From Lutibacter sp. (GTDB lineage: Bacteria > Bacteroidota > Bacteroidia > Flavobacteriales > Flavobacteriaceae): a DNA stretch of 19,134 bases. Numbering within the stretch: position 1 is the stretch's first letter; each line of letters opens with the position of its first letter. Of this stretch, positions 1 to 7,997 are shown piece by piece. The position numbers and the translations under genes were made by a program. The stretch covers positions 1 to 19,134 of the forward strand of contig JAUVOS010000012.1 in the NCBI GenBank assembly GCA_030599055.1, written 5' to 3'. The notes under the pieces were generated by a model. That model worked only from the letters and a program-made list of their open reading frames with translations. It was not told the origin of the DNA and ran no database searches.

Positions 1-30
1 ACTATTCATTCGTAAGGGTTTTTAAAATGT

Positions 31-202
31 CTCTCACGAAAAGCCCGCAAAGAAATTAGGTTGATTTTTAATACGCCCAGAACGCAAAGATTTATAAATG
101 CGAAGCATTCATTTCTTTGCGAGCTTTGCATAATATAATAGTTTTAAAGACTTTGCGCTCCTTTGCGTGAAATAAACATGGCTGAGTAGTTACCCTAATT
201 TA
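31..202. repeat. Imperfect palindromic region of CGCAAAG/CTTTGCG words
   Basis: This non-coding stretch before the cold-shock gene carries the word CGCAAAGA at 46-53 and 83-90, and its reverse complement TCTTTGCG at 114-121. CTTTGCG occurs again at 151-157 and 161-167. The core 83-121 can fold as a hairpin: CGCAAAGA pairs with TCTTTGCG, and an inner stem AATGC (97-101) and GCATT (105-109) closes a GAA loop. The outer parts, CTCACGAAAAGCCCGC on the left and GCTCCTTTGCGTGA on the right, are roughly symmetrical, so the whole region reads as one large imperfect palindrome. No open reading frame explains it. It looks like a dispersed extragenic repeat, but copy number cannot be judged from one window. 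Confidence 0.6.
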
Positions 203-233
203 ACGAATTACAAAAAAATAAGTTGTTAAAATT

Positions 234-262
234 TTGAAAACCGTCAATTAATACTATCTTTG
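234..262 (+). promoter_or_regulatory. Bacteroidota-type promoter of the cold-shock gene
   Basis: A TTG at 234-236 serves as the -33 box and TATCTTTG at 255-262 matches the -7 consensus TAnnTTTG exactly, with 18 bases between them. Transcription would begin around 268-270, giving a leader of about 25 bases before the ATG at 294. That is far shorter than the long thermosensor leader of E. coli cspA. Confidence 0.75.
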
Positions 263-293
263 TGGCATTATTAATTTTATTACTCATTAACAA

Positions 294-485
294 ATGAAAA
301 AAGGTACCGTAAAATTCTTCAACGAAGCAAAAGGCTTCGGATTTATTATCGAAGAAGATTCAAGTAATGAATATTTCGTACATGTAACTGGTTTAATTGA
401 CCGTGTTGCAGAAGGTGACGAAGTAGAGTTTGAATTGAAAGAAGGTAAAAAAGGTTTAAATGCAGTAAATGTCAAAGTGATTTAA
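294..485 (+). CDS. Cold-shock domain protein (CspA family)
   Basis: A 63-residue single cold-shock domain (OB fold) that binds single-stranded RNA and DNA in the cytoplasm and acts as an RNA chaperone. It opens with the family pattern GTVKFFNEAKGFGFI: the RNP1 motif KGFGFI lies at residues 13-18 and the RNP2-like EYFVHVT at 26-32. The acidic, glycine-containing end EGDEVEFELKEGKKGLNAVNV is typical of the family. Length matches the family norm of about 63-70 residues. The gene is monocistronic, with a consensus promoter before it and a strong hairpin terminator after it. Whether it is cold-induced cannot be told from the sequence; many such proteins in this group are expressed constitutively. 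Family assignment is very secure; the particular paralogue (cspA, cspC and so on) is not. Confidence 0.95.
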   Translation: MKKGTVKFFNEAKGFGFIIEEDSSNEYFVHVTGLIDRVAEGDEVEFELKEGKKGLNAVNVKVI

Positions 486-514
486 TATTTATAGTACAAC
501 TTTATTATCAAAAA

Positions 515-544
515 GCCATCTACCGAAAGTAGATGGTTTTTTTT
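515..544 (+). terminator. Intrinsic terminator of the cold-shock gene
   Basis: A perfect 8-bp stem, CCATCTAC (516-523) and GTAGATGG (529-536), encloses the loop CGAAA and is followed by eight T residues. A run of five A residues just before the stem means it might also work on the minus strand, but the stop codon of the minus-strand peptidase gene is 240 bases away. Confidence 0.85.
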
Positions 545-570
545 ATCTTAAGAATAACCTCAGGGCATCT

Positions 571-690
571 CGATAACTATCGGGACTGAACCCTAAAATT
601 CCGACGCAGAGCATCGGGGTATTAAACCATCCCACCTTAACGGCTTTCGCCCTGCGAATAAATAGCATTTGAACTTGGGGCAAGCCCGAA
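571..690. repeat. Extragenic palindromic repeat, left copy of inverted pair
   Basis: The non-coding space between the cold-shock terminator and the 3' end of the peptidase gene holds several short dyads: CGATA/TATCG (571-582), CCGA (601-604) with TCGG (614-617), and CTTG/CAAG (674-684). Within it, 614-629 is a perfect inverted copy of 2933-2948, and 642-663 matches the reverse complement of 2907-2928 at 21 of 22 positions. The two matching blocks are 12 bases apart here and 4 bases apart in the other copy. No protein-coding potential is seen. It resembles a REP/BIME-like element family. Confidence 0.7.
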
Positions 691-782
691 TTAATACCAA
701 TATCTTGCTTAAATGAATACAAGAACGCTTATTACAAACACTAAAGTGATAGCGCTACTTTTGTAATTAATTGTCGTACTTG

Positions 783-2897
783 TTAAAATCCTTTTTTTAA
801 TAATAATGATTTTATTTCGGGCGCTCTCCCTCTAAAAGCTTTATAAAGTTCCATGCCCTCTTCTGAGCCTCCTTTACTTATTAAAGTTCGATATTTTTTA
901 GCAACTTCAGGATTAAATAAATTTCCTGTTTCGGTAAAAGCAGCAAATGCATCTGCATCTAAAACCTCACTCCACAAATAACTATAATACCCTGCGGAAT
1001 ATCCCCCAGAAAAAATATGCTGAAAATAAGTGCTTTTATAGCGTGGAATAATTTCCTCAATCAATCCGATTTCTTTCATCTTTTCATTCTCAAATTTATG
1101 AACATCACGTTTGTCAGTATCTGATAACGAATGCCAAAACATATCTAAATAAGCTGCTGCCATATATTCTACAGTGACAAATCCTTGATTAAACTTTGCC
1201 GCTTCATTCATCTTATCAACTAATTTTATAGGAATAACTTCACCCGTTTTATAATGTTTAGCATACAATTGCAACATTTCAGGCTCACTCATCCAATTTT
1301 CCATCACTTGCGATGGAAATTCCACAAAATCTCTTGGCACATTCGTTCCTGACAATGATTCATAGGTTACATTTGATAAAAGACCGTGCAATCCATGACC
1401 AAATTCATGGAAAACTGTTTGTGCTTCACTAAAGGATAATAAAGATGGCGTATCTTTTGTCGGCGCAGGAAAGTTAAAGTTATTGGTTATTATTGGTGTA
1501 ATCATTTTTCCATCAACTTTTGATTGCGAACGTAAACTATTCATCCATGCTCCTCCTCGTTTGCTCTCTCGTGCAAAAAAATCCATATACAATATACCTA
1601 CATGTGTACCATCGGCTTCTAAAACTTCATACACTTGCTGATCTTTATGCCAAGTTGGTATTTCGGTATTTTTAATAAATTGCAAGCCAAACAACTTATT
1701 CGCTAGGGTAAATGCACCCTGTATTACCGCTGTAAATTCAAAATACGGACGGGTTTCTTCTTCATCAAAATCATAGCGTTCTTTACGTACTTTTTCAACA
1801 TAATGACGCCAATCACTATCAGAAAAAGTCGCTAAAATCCCTTCATTTTTCATTTTTAAAGCTAGTGCTTCTCGTTCTGACTTCGCCATATTTAAAGCCG
1901 GACTCCATAATTTATCTAAAAAATTAATAACTGCTTCGGGTGTTTTTGCCATACTGTTTGACAACACATAATCTGCATGTGTATTGAATCCCAATAATTT
2001 TGCTTTCTCCACTCGTAACGAAGTCATTTCAGCAACAATTTCTTTGTTATCTTGTTCATTATTATTATCGCCTCTTAAAGCATATCCATCAAAGATTTTT
2101 TCTCGTAATTCTTTGTTAGGTGATGCCGTTAAAAAAGGGTTAATACTCGGGCGGTGTAAGGTAAATGACCATCCTTTTTCACGACCTCTCTTTTTTGCCT
2201 CATTATGCGCATTCGCCAGTATTCCTGCAGAAAGGTTTCCTAAATCAGCCTTATCAGTGACATACATCTCAAAACTATTTGTTTCATCTAATACATTTTC
2301 ACCAAATTGTTGTGATAAAATGGCTAAACGTGCATTTATTTCACGCAATCTTTCTTTATTTCCACCCGTTACATTGGCTCCCGCACGAATAAAGCTCTTG
2401 TATGTTTCTTCTAATAATTTTTGCTGCTCAGCTGATAGATTTAAAGTTTCTTTTTGGTCATAAACCGTTTTAACACGTTGAAATAATTTTTCATGCAACA
2501 TAATATTATCGCGATGAGCGGCTAGTTTTGGAGCAATTTCTTTTGCTACTTTTTTTAGTTCATCGTTGGTGTTTGCACCATTTACGGCATAAAAGACCTT
2601 TCTTATTTTAGTCAATATAGCACCTTTTAACTCAAAAGCTTCAATTGTATTTTCAAAAGATGCCGATTCCATTATATTAACAATAATAGCTACTTCACTT
2701 TGTTCTTCTTTCATCCCTTTTTCAAAAGCAGGCAGATAGTTATCATTTTTTATTTTATCAAATGGAGGCACGCCAAAAGGAGTATTCCATTGCGTTAATA
2801 GTGGATTGTTTGTCATCTCAGAAACTGGATTTTTATCAGATTTACAAGTAAGCAATAAGGAACTAATTATTAAGATTACAAGAAGCTGGGTTTTCAT
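783..2897 (-). CDS. dcp: M3 family metallopeptidase, peptidyl-dipeptidase Dcp type, lipoprotein
   Basis: A 704-residue zinc peptidase of the thimet oligopeptidase family (M3A), expected to cleave dipeptides from the C-terminus of oligopeptides. The active site is visible: HEFGH at residues 497-501 supplies two zinc ligands and the catalytic Glu, and the downstream PRDFVEFPSQ block supplies the third ligand, Glu526. The C-terminal signature GGYSAGYYSYLWSEV, thought to contact substrate in this family, is intact. Unlike cytoplasmic E. coli Dcp (about 680 residues), this protein starts with a lipoprotein signal peptide, with lipobox LLTC and Cys18. It is therefore probably anchored in the periplasm or envelope, a common arrangement in Bacteroidota. 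The start ATG is fixed by the signal peptide. The gene is opposite in direction to both neighbours and sits between inverted repeats (614-663 and 2907-2948). Dcp rather than OpdA is inferred from overall sequence style. Confidence 0.93.
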   Translation of the reverse strand: MKTQLLVILIISSLLLTCKSDKNPVSEMTNNPLLTQWNTPFGVPPFDKIKNDNYLPAFEKGMKEEQSEVAIIVNIMESASFENTIEAFELKGAILTKIRKVFYAVNGANTNDELKKVAKEIAPKLAAHRDNIMLHEKLFQRVKTVYDQKETLNLSAEQQKLLEETYKSFIRAGANVTGGNKERLREINARLAILSQQFGENVLDETNSFEMYVTDKADLGNLSAGILANAHNEAKKRGREKGWSFTLHRPSINPFLTASPNKELREKIFDGYALRGDNNNEQDNKEIVAEMTSLRVEKAKLLGFNTHADYVLSNSMAKTPEAVINFLDKLWSPALNMAKSEREALALKMKNEGILATFSDSDWRHYVEKVRKERYDFDEEETRPYFEFTAVIQGAFTLANKLFGLQFIKNTEIPTWHKDQQVYEVLEADGTHVGILYMDFFARESKRGGAWMNSLRSQSKVDGKMITPIITNNFNFPAPTKDTPSLLSFSEAQTVFHEFGHGLHGLLSNVTYESLSGTNVPRDFVEFPSQVMENWMSEPEMLQLYAKHYKTGEVIPIKLVDKMNEAAKFNQGFVTVEYMAAAYLDMFWHSLSDTDKRDVHKFENEKMKEIGLIEEIIPRYKSTYFQHIFSGGYSAGYYSYLWSEVLDADAFAAFTETGNLFNPEVAKKYRTLISKGGSEEGMELYKAFRGRAPEIKSLLLKKGF

Positions 2898-2906
2898 AAT
2901 ATATAG

Positions 2907-3020
2907 ATTTATTCGCGGGGCGAAAGCCCAATTGGTTTAATACCCCGACCCTTTGGGTCAGTATGGCATAGTTTGCAAAGCAAACTCATTTTAATACTCC
3001 GATGGTTCTACCTCGGAGTA
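2907..3020. repeat. Cluster of palindromic modules, right copy of inverted pair
   Basis: Four consecutive hairpins fill most of the gap between the divergent dcp and metG genes. The first is GGGC-GAAA-GCCC, around 2918-2929. The second is GACCC-TTT-GGGTC (2947-2959). The third is AGTTTGC-AAA-GCAAACT (2970-2986). The fourth is TACTCCGA/TCGGAGTA (2995-3002 with 3013-3020), with a second inner stem GGT/ACC. Blocks 2907-2928 and 2933-2948 are inverted copies of 642-663 and 614-629. The word TTTAATACYCCGA occurs twice here (around 2937-2948 and 2990-3002), each time next to a hairpin, so the cluster looks modular. No coding potential. Confidence 0.7.
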
Positions 3021-3081
3021 GTTTATTTGTTGCTACAAATTTATGATTTTTAAATCACAATTACCTTATCATTAGTTTTCG

Positions 3082-3089
3082 TAATTTTG
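3082..3089 (+). promoter_or_regulatory. -7 box of the metG promoter
   Basis: TAATTTTG matches TAnnTTTG exactly. It places transcription start near 3095 and overlaps the upstream TTG codon at 3087. That codon is therefore unlikely to be a translation start, which supports the ATG at 3108. No clear TTG -33 box is seen at the right distance. Confidence 0.55.
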
Positions 3090-3107
3090 GCATTTACAAA
3101 ACAACAA

Positions 3108-5156
3108 ATGAACCAATCCAAACGATATACCATAACCGCCGCATTACCTTATACAAATGGGCCTGTACATATAGGACATTTAGCAGGAGTTTATGTGCCT
3201 GCGGATATCTATACCCGATATTTACGCTTAAAACAAAAAGATGTAATTTATATTTGTGGATCTGATGAACACGGTGTACCTATCACGCTTCGAGCAAAAA
3301 AAGAAGGAGTCACACCACAACAAATAGTCGATAAATATCACGCTATTATCAAAAAATCTTTTCAAGAATTTGGTATTTCGTTTGATAACTATTCTCGCAC
3401 ATCTGCAGAAATTCATCATAAAACCGCATCCGAATTTTTTAAAAAATTGTATGATGATGGTAAATTCATAGAAGAAACATCCGAACAGTTTTATGATAAA
3501 GAGGAAAACCAATTTTTAGCGGATCGATTTATTATAGGAACTTGCCCAAAATGCGGATTTGAAGAATCTTATGGCGACCAATGCGAAAGTTGTGGCACCA
3601 GCCATAATGCTACTGATTTAATAAAACCAAAATCTGCTATAACAGGCAATACACCTTCCTTAAAAGAAACAAAACACTGGTATTTACCACTAGACAAATA
3701 TGAAACTTGGTTGCGAGAATGGATCGTAGTTGGTCACAAGAATGATTGGAAACCCAATGTTTTAGGTCAGGTAAAATCATGGCTTGACGATGGTTTGCGA
3801 CCTCGTGCTGTAACTCGTGATTTAGATTGGGGAATTCCTGTACCCGTGAAAGATGCCGAAGGAAAAGTTTTATATGTATGGTTTGACGCACCTATCGGCT
3901 ATATTTCATCGACCAAAGAATGGGCTAAAAGAGAGAACAAAAATTGGGAACCTTATTGGAAAGATAAAGACACCAAATTAATTCATTTTATTGGAAAAGA
4001 TAATATCGTCTTTCACGCAATAATTTTTCCGGCTATGCTCAAAGCAGAAGGAAGTTATATTTGACCTGAGAATGTGCCTGCAAACGAATTTTTAAATCTA
4101 GAAGGAAATAAAATTTCCACCTCAAAAAATTGGGCAGTATGGCTACACGAATATCTGCAAGATTTCCCTGACAAACAAGACGTACTTCGCTATGTTTTAA
4201 CGGCAAATGCACCAGAATCCAAAGACAATGATTTTACATGGAAAGATTTTCAAGCGAGAAACAACAATGAATTAGTTGCCATTTTAGGAAACTTTATCAA
4301 TCGTGTTACGGTCTTAACACACAAATATTACGATGGAATCGTTCCTGAAAAAGGGAAACATTTTAAAGAATTAGCTAGAATTAGTGAATTCAGAGATAGC
4401 ATTGGGAAATCAATTGAGTTGTTCAGATTTAGAGAAGCCTCCCAAGAATTGATGAATCTAGCTCGTATGGGAAATGTTTTTTTACAAGAGCAAGAACCCT
4501 GGAAAAAAATTAAAGAAAACCCTGATGAAGTTAAAGGCATCTTATTTGTAGTACTTCAAATAGCAGCTTCCATAGCACATCTTTCTGAACCTTTTTTACC
4601 GTTTTCAGCGAAAAAATTGAGAAATATCCTAAATATTGATCTCAAAAATTGGGATGATGTAGTACTGTCAGAAACAGAGTCTTTAATCAAAAATGGACAT
4701 CAAATTAACGCATCTGAATTGTTGTTTGAAAAAATTGAGAACGATGCTATACAACTGCAGTTAGATAAACTAACAGCAAGAAAAATACTGAATGAACAAG
4801 AAAATAAAGTTTTGAATACACAGAAAGACGAGATTACTTTTGATGATTTCACGAATATGGATGTACGAATTGGAACTATTTTACAAGCCGAAAAAATGCC
4901 AAAAACAAAGAAATTACTCAAACTACAAGTAGATGTTGGCATAGATACGCGTACCATCGTTTCAGGAATTGCAGAAAGCTTCTCGCCGGATAACATCATT
5001 GGACAACAAGTTTGTGTTTTGATCAATCTAGCACCGCGAAAAATAAGAGGTATTGAAAGCCAAGGCATGATTTTAATGGCCGAGACAAAAGATGGGAAAT
5101 TAAGTTTTTTGGCTCCTGTAAGTGATTCGATAAAAAATGGAGAGCAGGTAAATTAG
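3108..5156 (+). pseudogene. metG: Methionyl-tRNA synthetase interrupted by an in-frame TGA
   Basis: The reading frame encodes about 682 residues of methionyl-tRNA synthetase, which charges tRNA-Met, but codon 319 (4062-4064) is TGA. Everything else is intact and in one frame: HIGH at residues 21-24; a zinc knuckle with Cys146, Cys149, Cys159 and Cys162; the KMSKS-type loop as KISTS at 335-339; the anticodon-binding helical domain; and a C-terminal Trbp111-like tRNA-binding domain from about residue 575 (MDVRIGTI onward). The context is GSYI-stop-PENVPANEF. From memory of relatives, Leu is expected here, so TTA to TGA is the simplest change. The next in-frame start-like codon is GTG at 4074. 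The gene is normally essential, so the stop may be a sequencing error, a tolerated read-through (the base after TGA is C, the leakiest context), or a real loss covered by another metG. An in-frame TTG at 3087 overlaps the promoter and was rejected as the start. Confidence 0.85.
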
Positions 5157-5827
5157 GATTTTTCTTTTTTGTTATCCTTTTTAGTAGATTCAGAAGTAGA
5201 TGGAGCTCCGTTGAAGCCATTCATCGTGTTATTTAAACCGGCAGTTCCAAAGGATAAAACTGCTTCTGATGCTTTTTCGATTCGTTTTATCAGCATTTCT
5301 CTTTCGTTTTCTTTCCATTCTCCCAAAACAAAATCTGTTTGTTTCCCTTTTGAAAATTTGTTTCCAATACCAAATCGTAAACGTGGATATACAGAAGTCC
5401 CCAATAAATCTTGAATATCTTGCAAACCATTATGACCACCGGCTCCTCCTTTAGATTTAATACGTAAAGCTCCTATGGGCAAGCTTAAGTCATCACAAAT
5501 AATCAATGTGTTTTCTATTGGAATTTTCTCTTTATTTAACCAATATCGAACTGCTTTCCCACTTAGGTTCATGTAGGTTGTCGGTTTTAACAAAATAAAG
5601 ATTCGCCCTTTAAAACGAAATTTTGCAATTGCACCCAACTTTGCAGATTCAAAATCTGTTTCCATTTTTTCTGCTAATGCATCGACAATTTCAAAACCAA
5701 TATTATGACGTGTATTGTCATATTTTGCTCCTTTGTTCCCTAATCCGACTATTAAATATTTTTTCATGAAATCATCTGTTTCATTTTTTATTCCAAATAA
5801 TGATTTTATAAATTGAATAAATCGCAT
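5153..5827 (-). CDS. pth: Peptidyl-tRNA hydrolase (bacterial Pth)
   Basis: Pth releases tRNA from prematurely dropped peptidyl-tRNA and so recycles tRNA. The core starts MKKYLIVGLGNKGAKYDNTRHNIG, with the substrate-binding Asn31 and catalytic His41 in the TRHNIG motif. KPTTYMNLSG carries Asn87, CDDLSLPIG carries Asp112, and GGAGGHNGL carries Asn133; all are the conserved active-site positions. The 224 residues exceed the usual 185-200. The extra length is a 20-residue N-terminal piece before Met21 and a charged, Lys/Ser-rich tail. Two starts are possible, ATG at 5825-5827 or at 5765-5767 (Met21). N-terminal extensions of this sort occur in related flavobacterial proteins, so I kept the longer form. 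Its stop codon overlaps that of metG by 4 bases, in a convergent arrangement. Confidence 0.95.
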   Translation of the reverse strand: MRFIQFIKSLFGIKNETDDFMKKYLIVGLGNKGAKYDNTRHNIGFEIVDALAEKMETDFESAKLGAIAKFRFKGRIFILLKPTTYMNLSGKAVRYWLNKEKIPIENTLIICDDLSLPIGALRIKSKGGAGGHNGLQDIQDLLGTSVYPRLRFGIGNKFSKGKQTDFVLGEWKENEREMLIKRIEKASEAVLSFGTAGLNNTMNGFNGAPSTSESTKKDNKKEKS

Positions 5828-5895
5828 CTATTTAAATAACATTAAATTGTATCAAATTCGTTAGTATTTTTATTTCTAAAAAACCCTTTAAAAAA

Positions 5896-5927
5896 TTGGG
5901 GTAAAAACCATACTTTATGTACTTTCG
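5896..5927 (+). promoter_or_regulatory. Probable promoter of the coaX operon
   Basis: TTG at 5896-5898 and TACTTTCG at 5920-5927 (one mismatch to TAnnTTTG) are separated by 21 bases. The position gives a leader of about 30-35 bases before the coaX ATG at 5968. Confidence 0.5.
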
Positions 5928-5967
5928 TAACCCATTAATTCTTTGCAAAGATAATTTATTATTCTAA

Positions 5968-6693
5968 ATGTATTTAATCATAGACATTGGAAATACTCGT
6001 ATAAAAACAGCATTATTCAAAAAGGATAAAATCATCGATTTAATTCGTTTTCAAATGGACGAATTTCAATCAATGATTCCGATTATTTCTAAAAAATACA
6101 ATGTTGAATATGCTTTAATCTCATCTGTTGGAAAACTGTCCAAAAAAAACAAAGCACTTTTAAATAAGTTATTTAGCTGTGAAGAATTAGATCACAAGTC
6201 TTTAATTCCCTTTAACAATACATACAAAAGCCCTAAAACCTTAGGAGACGATCGAATTGCACTTGCCGCTGCCGCGGTCACCAAATTCCCCGAAAAAAAT
6301 GTTTTGGTTATTGATGCAGGCACTTGCATTACGTATGATTTTGTTACCGAACAAAAAGATTATCTAGGAGGCGCAATAGCTCCAGGCATACAAAGTCGCT
6401 ATAAATCACTACACGACTATACTGCTAGCTTACCTTTATTAGATAAATGTATTCCGAAAGCATTTGTAGGTACTTCAACAAATGAATCTATTCATTCAGG
6501 TGTTGTAAATGGTATATGTAGGGAAATTGATGGCGTTATTAATCAGTATAAAGAAAGCTATCAAAAATTAACAGTAGTTTTAACAGGAGGAGATGCCGAA
6601 TTTTTGTCAGGTCAATTAAAAAGTAGCATCTTTGTCCGTCCTTTTTTCTTATTAGAAGGGCTTAATACTATTTTGAAATATAATATAAAATGA
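5968..6693 (+). CDS. coaX: Type III pantothenate kinase
   Basis: CoaX phosphorylates pantothenate, the first committed step of coenzyme A synthesis. It belongs to the ASKHA fold and, as known for the family, needs a monovalent cation and resists CoA feedback. Visible motifs are the N-terminal phosphate-binding DIGNTRIK (Asp6, Asn9), the GDDRIA block at 93-98, DAGTCITYDF (Asp116) and the glycine-rich GGAIAPGI at 134-141. At 241 residues it has normal length. It is the first gene of a plus-strand operon: its stop codon overlaps the next start in an ATGA arrangement at 6690-6693, suggesting translational coupling to an outer-membrane protein gene. The overlap and the strong motif set make both start and identity secure. 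Confidence 0.96.
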   Translation: MYLIIDIGNTRIKTALFKKDKIIDLIRFQMDEFQSMIPIISKKYNVEYALISSVGKLSKKNKALLNKLFSCEELDHKSLIPFNNTYKSPKTLGDDRIALAAAAVTKFPEKNVLVIDAGTCITYDFVTEQKDYLGGAIAPGIQSRYKSLHDYTASLPLLDKCIPKAFVGTSTNESIHSGVVNGICREIDGVINQYKESYQKLTVVLTGGDAEFLSGQLKSSIFVRPFFLLEGLNTILKYNIK

Positions 6694-7979
6694 TAAAAAA
6701 TCTTAGTTTTTTCATAGCGCTTATGTGGATTACTGTTGGATATTCTCAAATAAACAACATATCTCCTTATTCCTATTTTGGTATTGGTGATAACAATCAA
6801 CAAACAACAGTTGCATCAAGTAGTATGGGCGGTATTAATGTTGCCCTAAACTCAGCGAATGAATTGAATTTTTCGAACCCGGCGGCACTAAGTGCTTTGC
6901 AATTCACTACTTTTTCAATAGCGGGTAGAAGTAAGTTCTTATATATAAATGATGGCGCCTTAAACCAAAATACATCATACACAAGTTTATCTTATTTAGC
7001 ACTAGGTATTCCGGTAGGAAAAAAAGGAGGTTTAATGGTGGGTTTACAACCCAACACAAATGTAGGTTATGATATCAAAGACGAAATATTTGACACGGAT
7101 AATGAGCTTATCGAAATAAACTCTTTTGATGGAAATGGCGGAACCAATCGTTTTTATGGAAGTTTTGGTTATAATGTATTTAAGGGTTTAAGCATAGGAG
7201 TTGAAGCAGAATATCTTTTTGGAAATATCAGTAACAATATTCTCTATCAACAAAAAGATGTAACTTTTGGAACAAAACATGAATTGTTATCAAATTTAAC
7301 CGGAACTAGCTTTAAATTGGGAGCCCAATATCATAAAAAATTAAAAAATGATCTCAGTGCTAGTGCTGGAGTTAGTTTAAAACTGAAAAACACAATAAAA
7401 GCAACGAGTGAAGAATATATGTACTCATTCACTACAATAAGTAGTATTGAATTTCATAACGATACACTCGTAAGTAATCAAAATATTGAAGGAAAAATAA
7501 CACGTCCCACTGCAATAGCTACCGGTGTTGGACTTGGAAAATCTAATAAGTGGCAAATAGGATTTGACTATGAAACACAGAAAGCTTTAGAACTTGACCA
7601 AACTGTTTTCCACAGCAATAATAAAATTGAGTACACTTCAAAATCTAAATACAGTCTAGGAGGCTTTTGGATTCCAAAAACTAATTCTATCACAAGTTAC
7701 TGGCATCGTGTTGTTTATCGTGCAGGAATAAAGTATGAAAATACCGGATTATCAATAAATGGCACAGGTAATTCGGGAGATTTTACACCAATCAATGACT
7801 TTGGCATATCTTTTGGATTAGGCTTTCCGATTGGCAACCAATTATCGCAAGTTAATCTTGGTTTAGAATATGGCAACCGTGGTAATACAACAAGCGGACT
7901 CATTAAAGAAAATTATTTTAACTTGCGCCTCAGTTTAAATCTAACTGACAAATGGTTCCGTAAACGTAAAATTAATTAA
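6690..7979 (+). CDS. Putative outer-membrane beta-barrel protein of the coaX-lptC operon
   Basis: A 429-residue exported protein. Residues 1-19 form a signal peptide (hydrophobic core FFIALMWITVG, likely cleavage after YS before Gln20). The mature N-terminus PYSYFGIGDN, followed by SMGGINVAL and FSNPAALSAL, recalls the start of FadL/PorV-like barrels, where an NPA motif follows a glycine-rich stretch. The rest alternates polar and hydrophobic residues with many Gly, Tyr and Phe, as in beta strands. It ends in an aromatic strand, FNLRLSLNLTDKWF, followed by a short basic tail, a common ending of flavobacterial barrels. It overlaps coaX by 4 bases and lies 18 bases before the TPR gene. A role in envelope biogenesis is inferred from lptC in the same operon; the substrate is unknown. 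Confidence 0.75.
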   Translation: MIKNLSFFIALMWITVGYSQINNISPYSYFGIGDNNQQTTVASSSMGGINVALNSANELNFSNPAALSALQFTTFSIAGRSKFLYINDGALNQNTSYTSLSYLALGIPVGKKGGLMVGLQPNTNVGYDIKDEIFDTDNELIEINSFDGNGGTNRFYGSFGYNVFKGLSIGVEAEYLFGNISNNILYQQKDVTFGTKHELLSNLTGTSFKLGAQYHKKLKNDLSASAGVSLKLKNTIKATSEEYMYSFTTISSIEFHNDTLVSNQNIEGKITRPTAIATGVGLGKSNKWQIGFDYETQKALELDQTVFHSNNKIEYTSKSKYSLGGFWIPKTNSITSYWHRVVYRAGIKYENTGLSINGTGNSGDFTPINDFGISFGLGFPIGNQLSQVNLGLEYGNRGNTTSGLIKENYFNLRLSLNLTDKWFRKRKIN

Positions 7980-7997
7980 CATCAAAAACCTAGAAAG

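Noticed and set aside
756..763. Exact -7 box TACTTTTG on the plus strand just after the dcp 3' end, as an antisense promoter
   Set aside because: No TTG -33 box lies at the right distance and no plus-strand gene follows, so a chance match in AT-rich DNA is more likely.
1984..2463. A 159-residue open frame on the plus strand inside dcp
   Set aside because: It is antisense to a strongly conserved peptidase and has no recognisable domain, so it is a shadow frame.
783..2897. dcp with its inverted repeats as a transposon
   Set aside because: No transposase and no target-site duplication are visible, and the repeats have internal differences more typical of extragenic palindromes.
3087..3107. TTG at 3087 as the metG start
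   Set aside because: It lies within the -7 box TAATTTTG, so it would be upstream of the transcript start; the ATG at 3108 begins the normal MetRS N-terminus.
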